Assembly: GCA_017446045.1 (NCBI GenBank)
Contig: JAFSRP010000018.1
Location: 124,001-188,000 of the forward strand
DNA: 64,000 bases
Direction: 5' to 3'
Origin: Lachnospiraceae bacterium
GTDB taxonomy: Bacteria > Bacillota > Clostridia > Lachnospirales > Lachnospiraceae
In this document: one piece after another, positions 52,526-62,022 of the stretch
Layout: each line of letters opens with the position of its first letter
Numbering within the stretch: position 1 is the stretch's first letter
Notes under the pieces: model-generated
Database searches by the model: none
The model's input: only the letters and a program-made list of their open reading frames with translations
Told to the model about the DNA's origin: nothing
Position numbers and translations under genes: made by a program

Positions 52526-53103
52526 GACTGCAGACCGGCCAGAAAATGAGGCAGCATTTTTTCGGCATACTGACAGATGGAGTAGTTGCCGTCCGAAATA
52601 CACCAGTCATACATGATCGCGCGTTCATAGATCGCATATGCTTTCGTGATATCATTGACTGAAAGATCTTCACTGAACATTCCTTTTTCTTTTCCTTCCA
52701 CCGCGATCGCCCGTAAAAGCTTATAATAAGTGCGGTCAGGATTCAGCAGATGGCGTTCGCCCCTGGTTGTCAGCTGAGAACCGAAAAGCCGGGAAAGAAG
52801 TGTAACGGACACTGTATTCTCGATCATAAGAAACATCTCGTGGTTCATTACGATCAGTTTTTCGATCGGATCCAGCGCCGGGTCCATGCTTTCTTCCAAC
52901 TCTTCATATTTCTTATCAAAAAGATAGGAGATAGATCCGAGAAGGTCGTCCTTTGAATCAAAATAATGATAAAACGTACCTTTGGATGTCTGGGATGCTT
53001 CGGCGATATCATCGATCGTTGTGTTTTCATAACCGTACTGGTAGAAAAGCTTCCATGCGGACTCAACGATACGGCTTTTTGTCTGGTTGGAATTCTTTCT
53101 CAT
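52519..53103 (-). CDS. TetR/AcrR-family transcriptional regulator
   Basis: A 194-residue regulator. The helix-turn-helix (about residues 27-47) reads TTIDDIAEASQTSKGTFYHYFDSKDDL, typical of TetR. The ligand-binding C-terminal domain is not diagnostic. ATG 53103 follows AAGGAAGAGG on the minus strand; the longer frame from 53148 is less likely. It is divergent from putP, with palindromes around its own promoter, suggesting autoregulation and perhaps control of putP. Confidence 0.92.
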   Translation of the reverse strand: MRKNSNQTKSRIVESAWKLFYQYGYENTTIDDIAEASQTSKGTFYHYFDSKDDLLGSISYLFDKKYEELEESMDPALDPIEKLIVMNHEMFLMIENTVSVTLLSRLFGSQLTTRGERHLLNPDRTYYKLLRAIAVEGKEKGMFSEDLSVNDITKAYAIYERAIMYDWCISDGNYSICQYAEKMLPHFLAGLQSK

Positions 53104-53192
53104 AACTGCCTCTTCCTTTCCGGTCGGTTTATGGGTCAGAACATGCATTCATGTATTCAAATGCGGTTTAGTAGAAGTATGTTTTAGCCTTT

Positions 53193-53230
53193 AGTATATA
53201 CTCTAGTCTATTAGATTACAACAGTATACT
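53193..53230 (-). promoter_or_regulatory. TetR-gene promoter with flanking palindromes
   Basis: Minus strand TTGTAA (53221-53216), 17-base spacer, TATACT (53198-53193). The -10 lies in the 10-bp palindrome AGTATATACT (53193-53202), and an 8-bp palindrome AGTATACT (53223-53230) abuts the -35. Their centres are 29 bases apart, about three helix turns. They are good operator candidates for the regulator itself. Confidence 0.65.
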
Positions 53231-53290
53231 TGAAGAAATTTATAAATAGCGTATATTAACATATATTTCGGTTTAATATTCAGTTGATAT

Positions 53291-53318
53291 TTGATTAATA
53301 TTTTTATGGTGTTAGAAT
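53291..53318 (+). promoter_or_regulatory. Promoter of putP
   Basis: TTGATT, 16-base spacer, TAGAAT, about 58 bases before ATG 53377. Confidence 0.55.
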
Positions 53319-53376
53319 AGTCAGGTATGCTGAACATGGAATCGTCAGCATAAAGAAGAGGGAAAGGAACTTTGGT

Positions 53377-54885
53377 ATGAATCTCGAAATCGTTGTTTTT
53401 TTAAGCTATTTTATCATTCTGTTTTTTGTAGGACTTGTCTTTTACTTTAACGGCAGCAACAAGAACCAGGAGGACTATTTCCTTGGCGGCCGTTCCATGG
53501 GCCCCTGGGTCACCGCCATGTCGGCACAGGCTTCCGATATGTCCGCCTGGCTGCTGATGGGCCTGCCCGGTTCTATACTGGCCTTTGGTTTCGGACAGAT
53601 CTGGATCGGTATCGGTCTGGCGCTGGGCACCGCGCTTAACTGGATCTTCTGTGCCGGACGTCTTCGCAAACTGAGTAAGGCGGCTGATGACGCGATCACC
53701 CTGCCGCAGTATCTGACCAAACGGTTCAAATCCGAGCACAAGACCCTGCAGGTGATCTGTGCGATCATATTCCTGATCGCATTTACCGTATATGTTGCAT
53801 CGGCCTTTGTCGCAGGTACCTCCGTAATTACTATGATCTTCCCCGGAATGTCCGATCAGAGGGCCATGATTATTTTCGCCCTCATCATTGTAGGATACAC
53901 ATTCCTCGGCGGATTCAAGGCTGTCTGCTGGACCGACTTTTTCCAGGGCATTCTGATGCTTGTAGCCCTGCTGGCAGTCCCGATCATCGTCGTTCTTACG
54001 ACCGAGCTCGACACAGCTGCGCTACAGACAGTCTATCAGTATACTGATGCCGGCGGAAAAGTCGTGACCTGTGATTTCGGAACCGGTCTGTTCAACGCAT
54101 CCTGGCAGGATGTGGTCTCCGGCCTGGCATGGGGTCTCGGATATTTCGGAATGCCGCATATCGTCGTCCGCTTCATGTCCATTGAGAGACCGTCCATGAT
54201 CAAAAAATCCGCGACAGTAGCGATCATCTGGGTCGTCCTGTCTCTTGGCGCAGCCTGCATCATGGCATACTTTGCGCGTATGATCGTAGCGGAAGAACTT
54301 CTGACCACAGGCGCGCAGAAGACCGTATTCATCGTGATGGCAAGAAGATTCTTCCCGCCCGCGATTGCCGGATTCCTGCTGGCTGCAATCATGGCGGCTT
54401 CGGTTTCCACTGCGGACTCTCAGCTGCTTGTAGCGTCCAGTTCTTTTACCTCGGACCTGTATAAGCCTTTGATCCGCAAGAATGCATCGGATAGGGAAGT
54501 CCTGTATATGGGACGGCTTGCCGTTATTGTTCTTTCTGTGATCGCATTCATGCTGGCACGTTCAAACGGAGCAGGCGCACAGGCTATCATGAACCTGGTG
54601 GAGAACGCCTGGGGCCTGTTCGGCGCAGCCTTCGGTCCGGTCGTGATCCTTTCACTGTTCTGGAAACGCTTTAACTATACCGGTGCCTGCGCGGGTGTCA
54701 TCGCCGGCGCGCTGGTCGATATCCTCTGGCTTGCCCTGTTCTCGGGAAGCGGAGTATATGAGCTTCTTCCGGGATTCATCGCAGGTGCTGTCACCTCCGT
54801 CGCTGTCACGCTCGGCACTGCAGAGCCGTCCAAAGAGATCACGGATATGTTCGAGCATGCGACTTCCGAGAGTTACGACGAATAA
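53377..54885 (+). CDS. putP: Sodium/proline symporter
   Basis: A 502-residue sodium:solute symporter of the SSS family with about 13 membrane helices. The N-terminal sodium and substrate region has DYFLGGRSMGPWVTAMSAQASDMSAWLLMGLPG, close to PutP, and GYTFLGGFKAVCWTDFFQG is conserved. Proline is the best-supported substrate, although betaine or pantothenate relatives look similar. GGGAAAGGAAC lies before ATG 53377. It is followed by a tRNA-Pro gene, probably by chance. Confidence 0.92.
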   Translation: MNLEIVVFLSYFIILFFVGLVFYFNGSNKNQEDYFLGGRSMGPWVTAMSAQASDMSAWLLMGLPGSILAFGFGQIWIGIGLALGTALNWIFCAGRLRKLSKAADDAITLPQYLTKRFKSEHKTLQVICAIIFLIAFTVYVASAFVAGTSVITMIFPGMSDQRAMIIFALIIVGYTFLGGFKAVCWTDFFQGILMLVALLAVPIIVVLTTELDTAALQTVYQYTDAGGKVVTCDFGTGLFNASWQDVVSGLAWGLGYFGMPHIVVRFMSIERPSMIKKSATVAIIWVVLSLGAACIMAYFARMIVAEELLTTGAQKTVFIVMARRFFPPAIAGFLLAAIMAASVSTADSQLLVASSSFTSDLYKPLIRKNASDREVLYMGRLAVIVLSVIAFMLARSNGAGAQAIMNLVENAWGLFGAAFGPVVILSLFWKRFNYTGACAGVIAGALVDILWLALFSGSGVYELLPGFIAGAVTSVAVTLGTAEPSKEITDMFEHATSESYDE

Positions 54886-54895
54886 AAAATACCAC

Positions 54896-54924
54896 TTGCG
54901 TTTCCATATCAAAAATGTTATAAA
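54896..54924 (+). promoter_or_regulatory. Promoter of tRNA-Pro(GGG)
   Basis: TTGCGT, 17-base spacer, TATAAA. Confidence 0.75.
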
Positions 54925-54976
54925 TATATGGTCGACTCGAAACGATCGGTCAAATGATCCCGAAGTCGTCCATAAA

Positions 54977-55050
54977 CGGGGTGTGGCGTAGTTTGGTAGC
55001 GCGCTCGGCTGGGGGCCGAGAGGTCGCAAGTTCAAATCTTGTCACCCCGA
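54977..55050 (+). tRNA. tRNA-Pro, anticodon GGG
   Basis: A 74-base cloverleaf with acceptor CGGGGTG/CACCCCG, anticodon stem CTCGG/CCGAG around CTGGGGG, and T-arm CAAGTTCAAATCTTG. It is nearly identical outside the anticodon stem and D-arm to the tRNA-Pro at 46903. Confidence 0.96.
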
Positions 55051-55071
55051 TCGAACAGACTATAAGTAAGG

Positions 55072-55107
55072 AAAACAGGCATATCGATCTGCCTGTTTTT
55101 CTTTTTC
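55072..55107 (+). terminator. Terminator of tRNA-Pro(GGG)
   Basis: AAAACAGGCA with TGCCTGTTTT (10 bp), 8-base loop, then TCTTTTT. Confidence 0.93.
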
Positions 55108-55170
55108 GGGTCCGCAAGACCCGCGTGATCACAGTCTCTATGATGCACTTTATCAAAAAATAGAAAACTC

Positions 55171-55199
55171 TTGCATCACGATTGAATTTATGATATAAA
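55171..55199 (+). promoter_or_regulatory. Promoter of rpsU
   Basis: TTGCAT, 17-base spacer, TATAAA. Confidence 0.8.
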
Positions 55200-55282
55200 T
55201 TCCATTAGTGCAATTATACCCCGCACAAACGTGGCATGTACTCTCGTTACATAAACTGCCACCGGAGGGAGGTAAGGGGTCT

Positions 55283-55459
55283 TTGTCAAACGTTATTGTT
55301 AAAGAGAACGAGTCTTTGGATTCTGCTCTTCGCAGATTTAAGAGAAACTGTGCGAAGGCTGGTATTCAGCAGGAGATTCGTAAGAGAGAACATTACGAGA
55401 AGCCGAGCGTCAGACGTAAGAAGAAGTCTGAAGCCGCAAGAAAGCGTAAGTACAACTAA
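55283..55459 (+). CDS. rpsU: Ribosomal protein S21
   Basis: A 58-residue basic protein of the small subunit, [21 protein letters not shown] at the start and RKRKYN at the end, normal length. The start is TTG 55283, preceded by a purine-rich GGGAGGTAAGGGG; no ATG fits. It is followed by a perfect terminator, then phoH. Confidence 0.95.
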   Translation: MSNVIVKENESLDSALRRFKRNCAKAGIQQEIRKREHYEKPSVRRKKKSEAARKRKYN

Positions 55460-55464
55460 TGCTA

Positions 55465-55503
55465 ATAGCCTCTATTCCGCCGGAGTAGGGGCTATCGATT
55501 TTT
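55465..55503 (+). terminator. Terminator after rpsU
   Basis: A 14-bp stem (55465-55478 with 55482-55495, some G-U) closed by GCC, followed by CGATTTTT. Confidence 0.88.
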
Positions 55504-55571
55504 ACAGAAGATTATTCTGCGGGATCAGGCTTTAAAATACGAGCTTTTCCCGGGCATTTACAGGGAGATTT

Positions 55572-56561
55572 ATGGCAGCGGAAATTACAAGAGACATCCC
55601 CGCGGAGCATGAAAAAAACATATTCGGAAGTTTTGATAAGTACCTGAAGAAGATAGAAAGGGCACTGCAGGTGGATATCACCGAACATAACGGAACGGTC
55701 CGCATCGTTTCCGATGGTGCCCCGGTCAATGCCGAGCGTGCGGCATCGGTGCTCGACAGTCTCCTGGGCATAAGTGAGCAGAACGGCACGGTCTCAGAGC
55801 AGCAGGTGGATTATATTCTTTCACTCAGTATGGAAGGCACAGGGCAGGAAAAGGAAATCGCAGAGATCGACCGTGATATTATCTGCCGCAGTGTCACCGG
55901 CCGGCCTATCAAGCCCAAGACCTTCGGTCAGAAGCATTATGTGGATCTGATCCGTTCGAAAATGATCACCTTTGGTGTGGGCCCTGCCGGCACAGGCAAG
56001 ACCTATCTGGCCATGGCACTTGCAATCAAGGCATTTAAGGATCAGGAAGTTCAGCGCATCATCCTGACCAGACCGGCGATCGAAGCAGGAGAGAAGCTGG
56101 GTTTTCTTCCCGGTGATCTGCAGCAGAAGATCGATCCTTATCTTCGTCCGCTGTATGATGCCCTGTACAGCATCATGGGCGCGGACTCTTTCGTTGCGAA
56201 CCAGGAAAAAGGGCTGATCGAAGTGGCACCTCTCGCATACATGCGCGGGCGTACACTGGACAATGCTTTTATAATTCTGGATGAAGCCCAGAACACCACC
56301 CCGGCACAGATGAAGATGTTTCTGACCCGCATCGGGTTTGGTTCCAAGGTCGTTGTGACCGGAGACCTCACACAGAAGGATCTGGAAAAAGGCCAGGTGT
56401 CCGGTCTGGAAGTGTCGATGAAGGTGCTTTCAAAGATCGATGATATCGGTTTTGCGGAACTTACAGCAGCAGACGTGGTACGTCATCCTCTGGTACAGAA
56501 GATCGTAAAAGCCTATGACGAATATGAAGCGCGTCTGCAGCATCATGACCGCCGGCGTTGA
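55572..56561 (+). CDS. phoH: PhoH-like ATPase
   Basis: A 329-residue PhoH/YbeZ-type ATPase. A KH-like N-terminal part (about 1-110) precedes the ATPase domain: Walker A GPAGTGKTY, then TRPAIEAGEKLGFLPGDL, and Walker B FIILDEAQNTT. The family is linked to RNA metabolism and to YbeY, which is encoded 23 bases downstream. CAGGGAG precedes ATG 55572. Confidence 0.94.
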   Translation: MAAEITRDIPAEHEKNIFGSFDKYLKKIERALQVDITEHNGTVRIVSDGAPVNAERAASVLDSLLGISEQNGTVSEQQVDYILSLSMEGTGQEKEIAEIDRDIICRSVTGRPIKPKTFGQKHYVDLIRSKMITFGVGPAGTGKTYLAMALAIKAFKDQEVQRIILTRPAIEAGEKLGFLPGDLQQKIDPYLRPLYDALYSIMGADSFVANQEKGLIEVAPLAYMRGRTLDNAFIILDEAQNTTPAQMKMFLTRIGFGSKVVVTGDLTQKDLEKGQVSGLEVSMKVLSKIDDIGFAELTAADVVRHPLVQKIVKAYDEYEARLQHHDRRR

Positions 56562-56584
56562 GATCCGCACATGGAGCAGGTGAT

Positions 56585-57136
56585 ATGACGATCAATATAG
56601 AAAATGAATATGGTGACGGTGAAATGCCGCTTCCGGCGCAGTTTCTGAGCCGCGATGAGTATGAGGACATCGCTGTCCGTGTGATCATGCAGGCCCTGGA
56701 ACAGGAAGGCTGTCCCTATGAAGCGGAAGTGAATCTGACACTGACAGACGATGACGGGATACGCCGGATCAACGGGGAGATGCGTTCTCTTGACAAGAGC
56801 ACGGATGTCCTTAGTTTTCCGATGGTCGATTTTGACGCTCCGGGCGATTTTTCCATGCTCGAGGCGATGGAGGCGGAAGAGGATTTTGAAACATTTGCGG
56901 ATGACGTCTTTAATCCGGACAGCGGTGAGCTGATGATCGGAGACATCGTCATCAGTGTGGATCATTGCCTGAAGCAGGCAGAAGAGTACGGACACAGCCT
57001 CCGCAGAGAGTACGCTTTTTTGATCGCGCACAGCATGCTGCATCTGATGGGATATGACCATATGCATGACGAAGAAGCGGCAGAGATGGAACGCCGGCAG
57101 GAAGAGATCCTCGGCGCACTTGGGTATTATCGTTAA
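56585..57136 (+). CDS. ybeY: Endoribonuclease YbeY
   Basis: A 183-residue zinc endoribonuclease for 16S rRNA maturation and ribosome quality control. The metal motif HSMLHLMGYDH (H-x3-H-x5-H) is intact, and DKSTDVLSFP is the other family hallmark. A start at ATG 56585 is favoured by GGAGCAGGTGA upstream. phoH-ybeY order is conserved in many bacteria. Confidence 0.96.
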   Translation: MTINIENEYGDGEMPLPAQFLSRDEYEDIAVRVIMQALEQEGCPYEAEVNLTLTDDDGIRRINGEMRSLDKSTDVLSFPMVDFDAPGDFSMLEAMEAEEDFETFADDVFNPDSGELMIGDIVISVDHCLKQAEEYGHSLRREYAFLIAHSMLHLMGYDHMHDEEAAEMERRQEEILGALGYYR

Positions 57137-57145
57137 AGGCAATCT

Positions 57146-59014
57146 ATGAAGACGAACGCAAAGCATAATTTTATTGCGCAGGGAAGTATCCTGGCGATCA
57201 CCGGTATCATATGCCGGCTGATCGGAATGCTGTACCGCATTCCGCTGATCGATGTTATCGGCACGCAGGGCAACGGATACTACACATCCGCCTACAGCAT
57301 ATACAACATCCTTCTGATCATTAGTTCGTATTCGCTGCCGATCGCGATCTCTAAAGTCATATCCGTCCGCCTGGCGAATGAACGTTACGACGATGTACGC
57401 ACGGCACTCCGTGTTGCTTTTCTTTACGCGACATTAGCCGGGGGACTCATGTGCAGCATCATGTATTTCGGAGCGCATCCGATCGCGGCTGCCATGAACA
57501 AGCCTTTTACCGAGTATGCGCTGCGTACGCTTGCACCGACGATATGGATCATGGCATATCTCGGCGTATTGCGCGGATACTTCCAGGGAACAGGTGATAT
57601 GGTCCCGACAGCTGTCTCGCAGATCTTTGAGCAGGTCGTCAACGCAGTCGTTTCCATTGTCATGGCGATATTACTGTTCAATTACGGCCTTAAGGCAAAC
57701 CTTCTGTACAATGAGACGGAATACAGCTATGCATTCGGCGCTGCAGGCGGCACGATCGGTACCGGTGCAGGCGCGCTGGTAGCGCTTTTGTTTTTCCTGC
57801 TTTTATATCTGCTCTACGGAAGGCTCCCAAAAGGCAACGGAAGCGCGTTTGCTTATGGAGCGTCGGCTGTTTTTGAAGAGGATGATGCCCCATCACTTCG
57901 TTCTTCCCGGAAAAGTTCCGAGGAAATGTCCGGAAGGTCAAGATCACGAAAGCCCAGGTCACGCGGCGGTGTTCCCGCATCTTCGTCCCGTCGGGACCCG
58001 TCTTTCCGGCCTGACGATCCCGATCCGCGCGCTGCCGCTGTCAGCCGTCCTCTGTCCGGTCCAATGAAAAAGGAAACAGCCGGTGAACTGGCTGTGGTTT
58101 TGCTGCTGACGCTGCTTCCGATCCTTCTGAGTTCTACCGTTTACAACATCAGCACCGTGCTCGATGATTTTCTGTTCAGCCGCATGATGGGACGAGTCGG
58201 ACTTGCCGGATCCGTAGTGTTTTTGTGGGGAGTTTTCGGTGAATACCGTATCCTTTTCAATATCCCTGTGGCCATGGCCAACTCTCTGAGCTCCTCCGTC
58301 ATTCCATCCCTGACCAATGCGGTTGCCTCAAGGGACCGGCACCTGGTCGTACAGAAGATCAAGCTCAGCCAGCAGTTCGTCATGATCATTTCCATGCCTG
58401 CCGCGATGGGGCTTTTTGTACTTGCGGAGCCTGTCTGTGAACTGCTGTTCAGCGGTCAGGACAACACTGTCCTGGTCGAGGTATTGCGAAGAGGCGCGCT
58501 TCCCATCATCCTCTTTTCACTCTCGACGATCACCAACGGCGTGCTGCAGGGTATGGGCTACCTTTCCGAACCGCTTCGCAACGCAGTGATCGCACTGGTG
58601 ATACATGTCGGCGCACTGATCGGTTTTATGCATCTGTCTCCGGACATTCATGCTGTTATTTATGCAAATGCCGTGTTCGCGCTGATCGTATGTCTCCTGA
58701 ACAGCTTCTGCATGCACCGTCATGCCGACTATTCACTGAATAAATGGAAGACTTTCTGTGTGCCATTCCTCGCATCCGCCATTATGGGGGCGGTCGTGTT
58801 TTTCGGATTTCACCTGCTGCAGGGTTATCTTCCGGCCGCACTTACCGCACGCAGATCGGGTCTGGGGATCGTGATCCTTATCTGCATCCTCCTTGCCATG
58901 ATCGTGTATTTCCCGCTGCTTGTCGTTTTCCGGGCTTTCAATAAGGAAGAACTGCTCGAAATGCCTATGGGAATGCGTTTGTACCGGTTGCTTCACAAGC
59001 TGGGCATGATGTGA
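57146..59014 (+). CDS. SpoVB/MurJ-like lipid flippase with a large basic insert
   Basis: A 622-residue polytopic MOP-superfamily protein. The N-terminal half (ITGIICRLIGMLYRIPLIDVIGTQGNGYY) and the later RGYFQGTGDM are typical of SpoVB/YtgP-like polysaccharide or lipid II exporters. Between helices, about residues 236-310 form a charged Arg/Ser/Asp loop with SR and RS dipeptides that is not part of the family core and would be cytoplasmic if topology is as usual. The insert may be regulatory or simply variable. ATG 57146 is 9 bases after ybeY. Confidence 0.87.
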   Translation: MKTNAKHNFIAQGSILAITGIICRLIGMLYRIPLIDVIGTQGNGYYTSAYSIYNILLIISSYSLPIAISKVISVRLANERYDDVRTALRVAFLYATLAGGLMCSIMYFGAHPIAAAMNKPFTEYALRTLAPTIWIMAYLGVLRGYFQGTGDMVPTAVSQIFEQVVNAVVSIVMAILLFNYGLKANLLYNETEYSYAFGAAGGTIGTGAGALVALLFFLLLYLLYGRLPKGNGSAFAYGASAVFEEDDAPSLRSSRKSSEEMSGRSRSRKPRSRGGVPASSSRRDPSFRPDDPDPRAAAVSRPLSGPMKKETAGELAVVLLLTLLPILLSSTVYNISTVLDDFLFSRMMGRVGLAGSVVFLWGVFGEYRILFNIPVAMANSLSSSVIPSLTNAVASRDRHLVVQKIKLSQQFVMIISMPAAMGLFVLAEPVCELLFSGQDNTVLVEVLRRGALPIILFSLSTITNGVLQGMGYLSEPLRNAVIALVIHVGALIGFMHLSPDIHAVIYANAVFALIVCLLNSFCMHRHADYSLNKWKTFCVPFLASAIMGAVVFFGFHLLQGYLPAALTARRSGLGIVILICILLAMIVYFPLLVVFRAFNKEELLEMPMGMRLYRLLHKLGMM

Positions 59015-60123
59015 TGCAGGGAAAGAAGATCATCGTAATAGGAGCCGGTGCTTCGGGTCTCATGGCTGCCATTGCCGCGGCAGAGCACGGGGCTGAAGTC
59101 CTCGTGCTGGAACATATGTCCTCCGCCGGCAGGAAGCTTTTGCTGACCGGCAATGGGCGCTGTAATTATACCAATACAGACATCGGACCGCAGCATTATC
59201 ACTCTCTCGGAGAAGTGCCGGCTGACAGCTTTATGCAGGTGGTCCTTCATGCATTCACTTATGATGACTGCATTCTTTTTTTCAGACAGCTGGGTATCGA
59301 GCCGGAGATCCGGCATTACCGTTTTGATGATACAGGATACGTGTATCCGTCAGCGGGCGGTTCGTCCGAAGTCCTTAAGGCACTGACTGCCCGGGCAGAA
59401 GAGCTCGGTATACAGTTTTCCTTTGAAAGTGTGCTTCGGTCCATCGTTCTGTCGGAAAACGGCACACGAACTGTCGGATGGCACCGGCGAAACGGCGGCC
59501 ATACAGAATACTGTGAAGGCTGTTATGATGCAATGATCCTTGCGACAGGGTCGAACGCATATCCGCAGACCGGGTCAGACAGTTCGATCTATCCCTTCCT
59601 GAAAGAGCTCGGGCTCGAAAAGAGTTTTACCGGTTTTTATCCGGCACTGTGTGCTTTATACAGTAAAGATCCCCTGCTTTCCGAACTGCATGGGAAACGT
59701 CTGGACGGATGTGTCAGTGTGGCTTCTGACGACGGTACGATACGCCGGGAAGCCGGAGAGATCCAGTTTAATGCACACAGTATTTCAGGCATTCCTGTCA
59801 TGCAGCTTTCCCGTTACGTGTCTGCCGCGCTGCGTGGATCTGATACGGCCGATCTGAAGATCATGATCCCAGGGGCTGATCCTGAAAAGCCCGCGCTGGA
59901 CCATGTTTTTCCCATACACAGGACAGCCGGCTTTGAACGCGCGCAATGCTGCACCGGCGGTATAAGAACAGATGCCGTTGACCCTCATACCATGCGTTTC
60001 CTTTTCTCCCCCGGTATTTATCTGTGCGGAGAGCTCCTGGATATTGACGGGGACTGCGGCGGATACAATCTGCATTTTGCCTGGGCGACCGGGTGGATCG
60101 CCGGCAGAAATGCTGCATTATAA
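59014..60123 (+). CDS. HI0933-family flavoprotein (NAD(P)/FAD-dependent oxidoreductase)
   Basis: A 369-residue flavoprotein. The FAD-binding GAGASGLMAA lies at residue 10 and LEHMSSAGRKLLLTGNGRCNYTN is the family signature; DIDGDCGGYNLHFAWATGWIAG ends it. Members are often called aminoacetone oxidase-like or BaiN-like; the physiological reaction is unknown. ATG 59014 overlaps the flippase stop (TGATG). It is slightly shorter than most relatives. Confidence 0.88.
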   Translation: MQGKKIIVIGAGASGLMAAIAAAEHGAEVLVLEHMSSAGRKLLLTGNGRCNYTNTDIGPQHYHSLGEVPADSFMQVVLHAFTYDDCILFFRQLGIEPEIRHYRFDDTGYVYPSAGGSSEVLKALTARAEELGIQFSFESVLRSIVLSENGTRTVGWHRRNGGHTEYCEGCYDAMILATGSNAYPQTGSDSSIYPFLKELGLEKSFTGFYPALCALYSKDPLLSELHGKRLDGCVSVASDDGTIRREAGEIQFNAHSISGIPVMQLSRYVSAALRGSDTADLKIMIPGADPEKPALDHVFPIHRTAGFERAQCCTGGIRTDAVDPHTMRFLFSPGIYLCGELLDIDGDCGGYNLHFAWATGWIAGRNAAL

Positions 60124-60135
60124 AAATGTGATTAT

Positions 60136-62022
60136 ATGATCAGGATCAGCCAGATAAAAATCCCTATATTTGAAGTCTGTCCGGGAGGCGCAGCCGATAT
60201 CGACGCCGGGACCGGACTGTGGAAACCGCAGACAAAAGAACGGGAGAAAAAGCTTCTGACGGCTCGCTGTGCCAGGCTTCTGAAGTGCCGTGCACAGGAC
60301 ATTAGGAAACTGAAGATACTCCGGCGTTCTGTCGATGCGCGGGACAGGCAGGAGCTTCTTTTTGTCTATTCCGTTAACGTTCGCCTGCATGACAGTATCG
60401 TGGGGCCGGACGCCGGAACGGAGCTTTGTTTCATCAATGCGCTCCGCAACCGGAATATCACCCAGGAAAACGCGCGGCCCTTCTCCATCAGACGTATCGA
60501 AAACGATAATACGCCTCCTCCCGTGATCATCGGTTCAGGTCCCTGCGGTCTGTTTGCGGCACTTTGCTTCGCAGAAGCAGGCCTGTCTCCTGTTATTCTG
60601 GAGAGAGGAGGGACTGTGGAGGAACGTCAGAGGCAGACGGAACTGTTTTTTGAATCCGGACACCTGGACCCTGACTGCAATATCCAGTTTGGAGAAGGAG
60701 GTGCCGGTACCTTTTCCGACGGCAAGCTGAACACCACGATCAAGGACCAGGGCGGATACATCGGATATGTCCTGCAGACTTTCGTGCGCTTCGGCGCGGA
60801 TGAAAGTATCCTGTACGATCAGAAGCCGCATATCGGTACAGATGTATTGTCAGAGATCATTCGCAATATACGCTGTTATATTGAATCCAAAGGCGGGAAG
60901 TATCTGTTTCACGCGCGTTTTGACGGTCTGGATACTGCATATTCAGAAACGGGCAATGAAGACGAGGCTGTTCTGCAGGCAGTCTTTTACACGGATACAC
61001 GTACCGGGATACGTCGGCGGATCCCGTGTTCCCATGCCGTCCTTGCGGTAGGACACAGTGCCCGGGACACCTACCGGATGCTAAGGGATCGTGAGATCTG
61101 TATGGAACCAAAGGCATTTGCTGTCGGTATACGGATACAGCACCCGCAGCGTCTGATCGACGCTGCGATGTACGGCATGGACCGGCTGGAAGATAAGACC
61201 GCCGTACTCGGCCCCTCGCCGTACAAGCTGACGCATCAGGCTTCCAACGGCCGCAGTGTATACAGTTTCTGTATGTGCCCGGGCGGTCATGTGGTCAACA
61301 GTTCTTCCGAGCCGGGGCGTCTGTGCATCAATGGAATGAGTTATCACCACCGCGACAGCGGCACAGCAAACGCAGCGCTGATCGTCAGCGTAACTCCGGA
61401 TGACTTTGCTGACACAGGAGAGGCTTCGGACAGCAGTGATCCCCTGGCAGGGATCGCCTTTCAGCGCCGTCTTGAAGAAGCTGCATATCAGGCTGCAGAC
61501 GGTGTGATCCCCTGTGAGACCTGGGGAGAGTTCCAAAGAGGAGAGCTGTCGCCGACAGCCTGTTCCGGCGAGCCGGGCGGGCTCTGGCAGGGTTATTCCC
61601 CACAGTTTAAAGGTTATGCGGCTGCTGCGGATGTCCGCGGGCTGCTCCCCTCATATGTTGCGGAAGCGCTTTCCGAAGGGATGCGCGCATTCGGGAGGAC
61701 CATCCCGGGATATGATGATGAAAACGCGCTGGTTGCCGGGATCGAGGCAAGAACCTCCAGCCCTGTTCGTATTCTGCGTGACGCTGACCGCAACGCACTG
61801 ATCCGGACAGCGGGAGACCATTTTGGCAGGCAGGAGAGATCGCTTGTCCTTCTGGGTCTCCACCCTGCGGGTGAAGGCGCCGGATATGCGGGAGGGATCA
61901 CCTCGGCCGCAGTGGACGGTATACGAACTGCGCTATCCGTGCTCGGTCAGTCAGAACATATAGATTTAAGAGGTAAACATCATGCAGTTTGTAACACAGG
62001 AAGATCTGGACAGGATCAATGA
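60136..62022 (+). CDS. COG2509-type FAD-dependent dehydrogenase
   Basis: A 628-residue protein. A small N-terminal domain (about 1-110, ferredoxin-like) precedes an FAD domain with IIGSGPCGLFAALCFAEAG and CNIQFGEGGAGTFSDGKLNT; the second half includes FCMCPGGHVVNSSSEPG. These are the hallmarks of an uncharacterised conserved dehydrogenase family common in Clostridia. Substrate is unknown. It overlaps the DUF896 gene downstream by 41 bases. Confidence 0.9.
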   Translation: MIRISQIKIPIFEVCPGGAADIDAGTGLWKPQTKEREKKLLTARCARLLKCRAQDIRKLKILRRSVDARDRQELLFVYSVNVRLHDSIVGPDAGTELCFINALRNRNITQENARPFSIRRIENDNTPPPVIIGSGPCGLFAALCFAEAGLSPVILERGGTVEERQRQTELFFESGHLDPDCNIQFGEGGAGTFSDGKLNTTIKDQGGYIGYVLQTFVRFGADESILYDQKPHIGTDVLSEIIRNIRCYIESKGGKYLFHARFDGLDTAYSETGNEDEAVLQAVFYTDTRTGIRRRIPCSHAVLAVGHSARDTYRMLRDREICMEPKAFAVGIRIQHPQRLIDAAMYGMDRLEDKTAVLGPSPYKLTHQASNGRSVYSFCMCPGGHVVNSSSEPGRLCINGMSYHHRDSGTANAALIVSVTPDDFADTGEASDSSDPLAGIAFQRRLEEAAYQAADGVIPCETWGEFQRGELSPTACSGEPGGLWQGYSPQFKGYAAAADVRGLLPSYVAEALSEGMRAFGRTIPGYDDENALVAGIEARTSSPVRILRDADRNALIRTAGDHFGRQERSLVLLGLHPAGEGAGYAGGITSAAVDGIRTALSVLGQSEHIDLRGKHHAVCNTGRSGQDQ

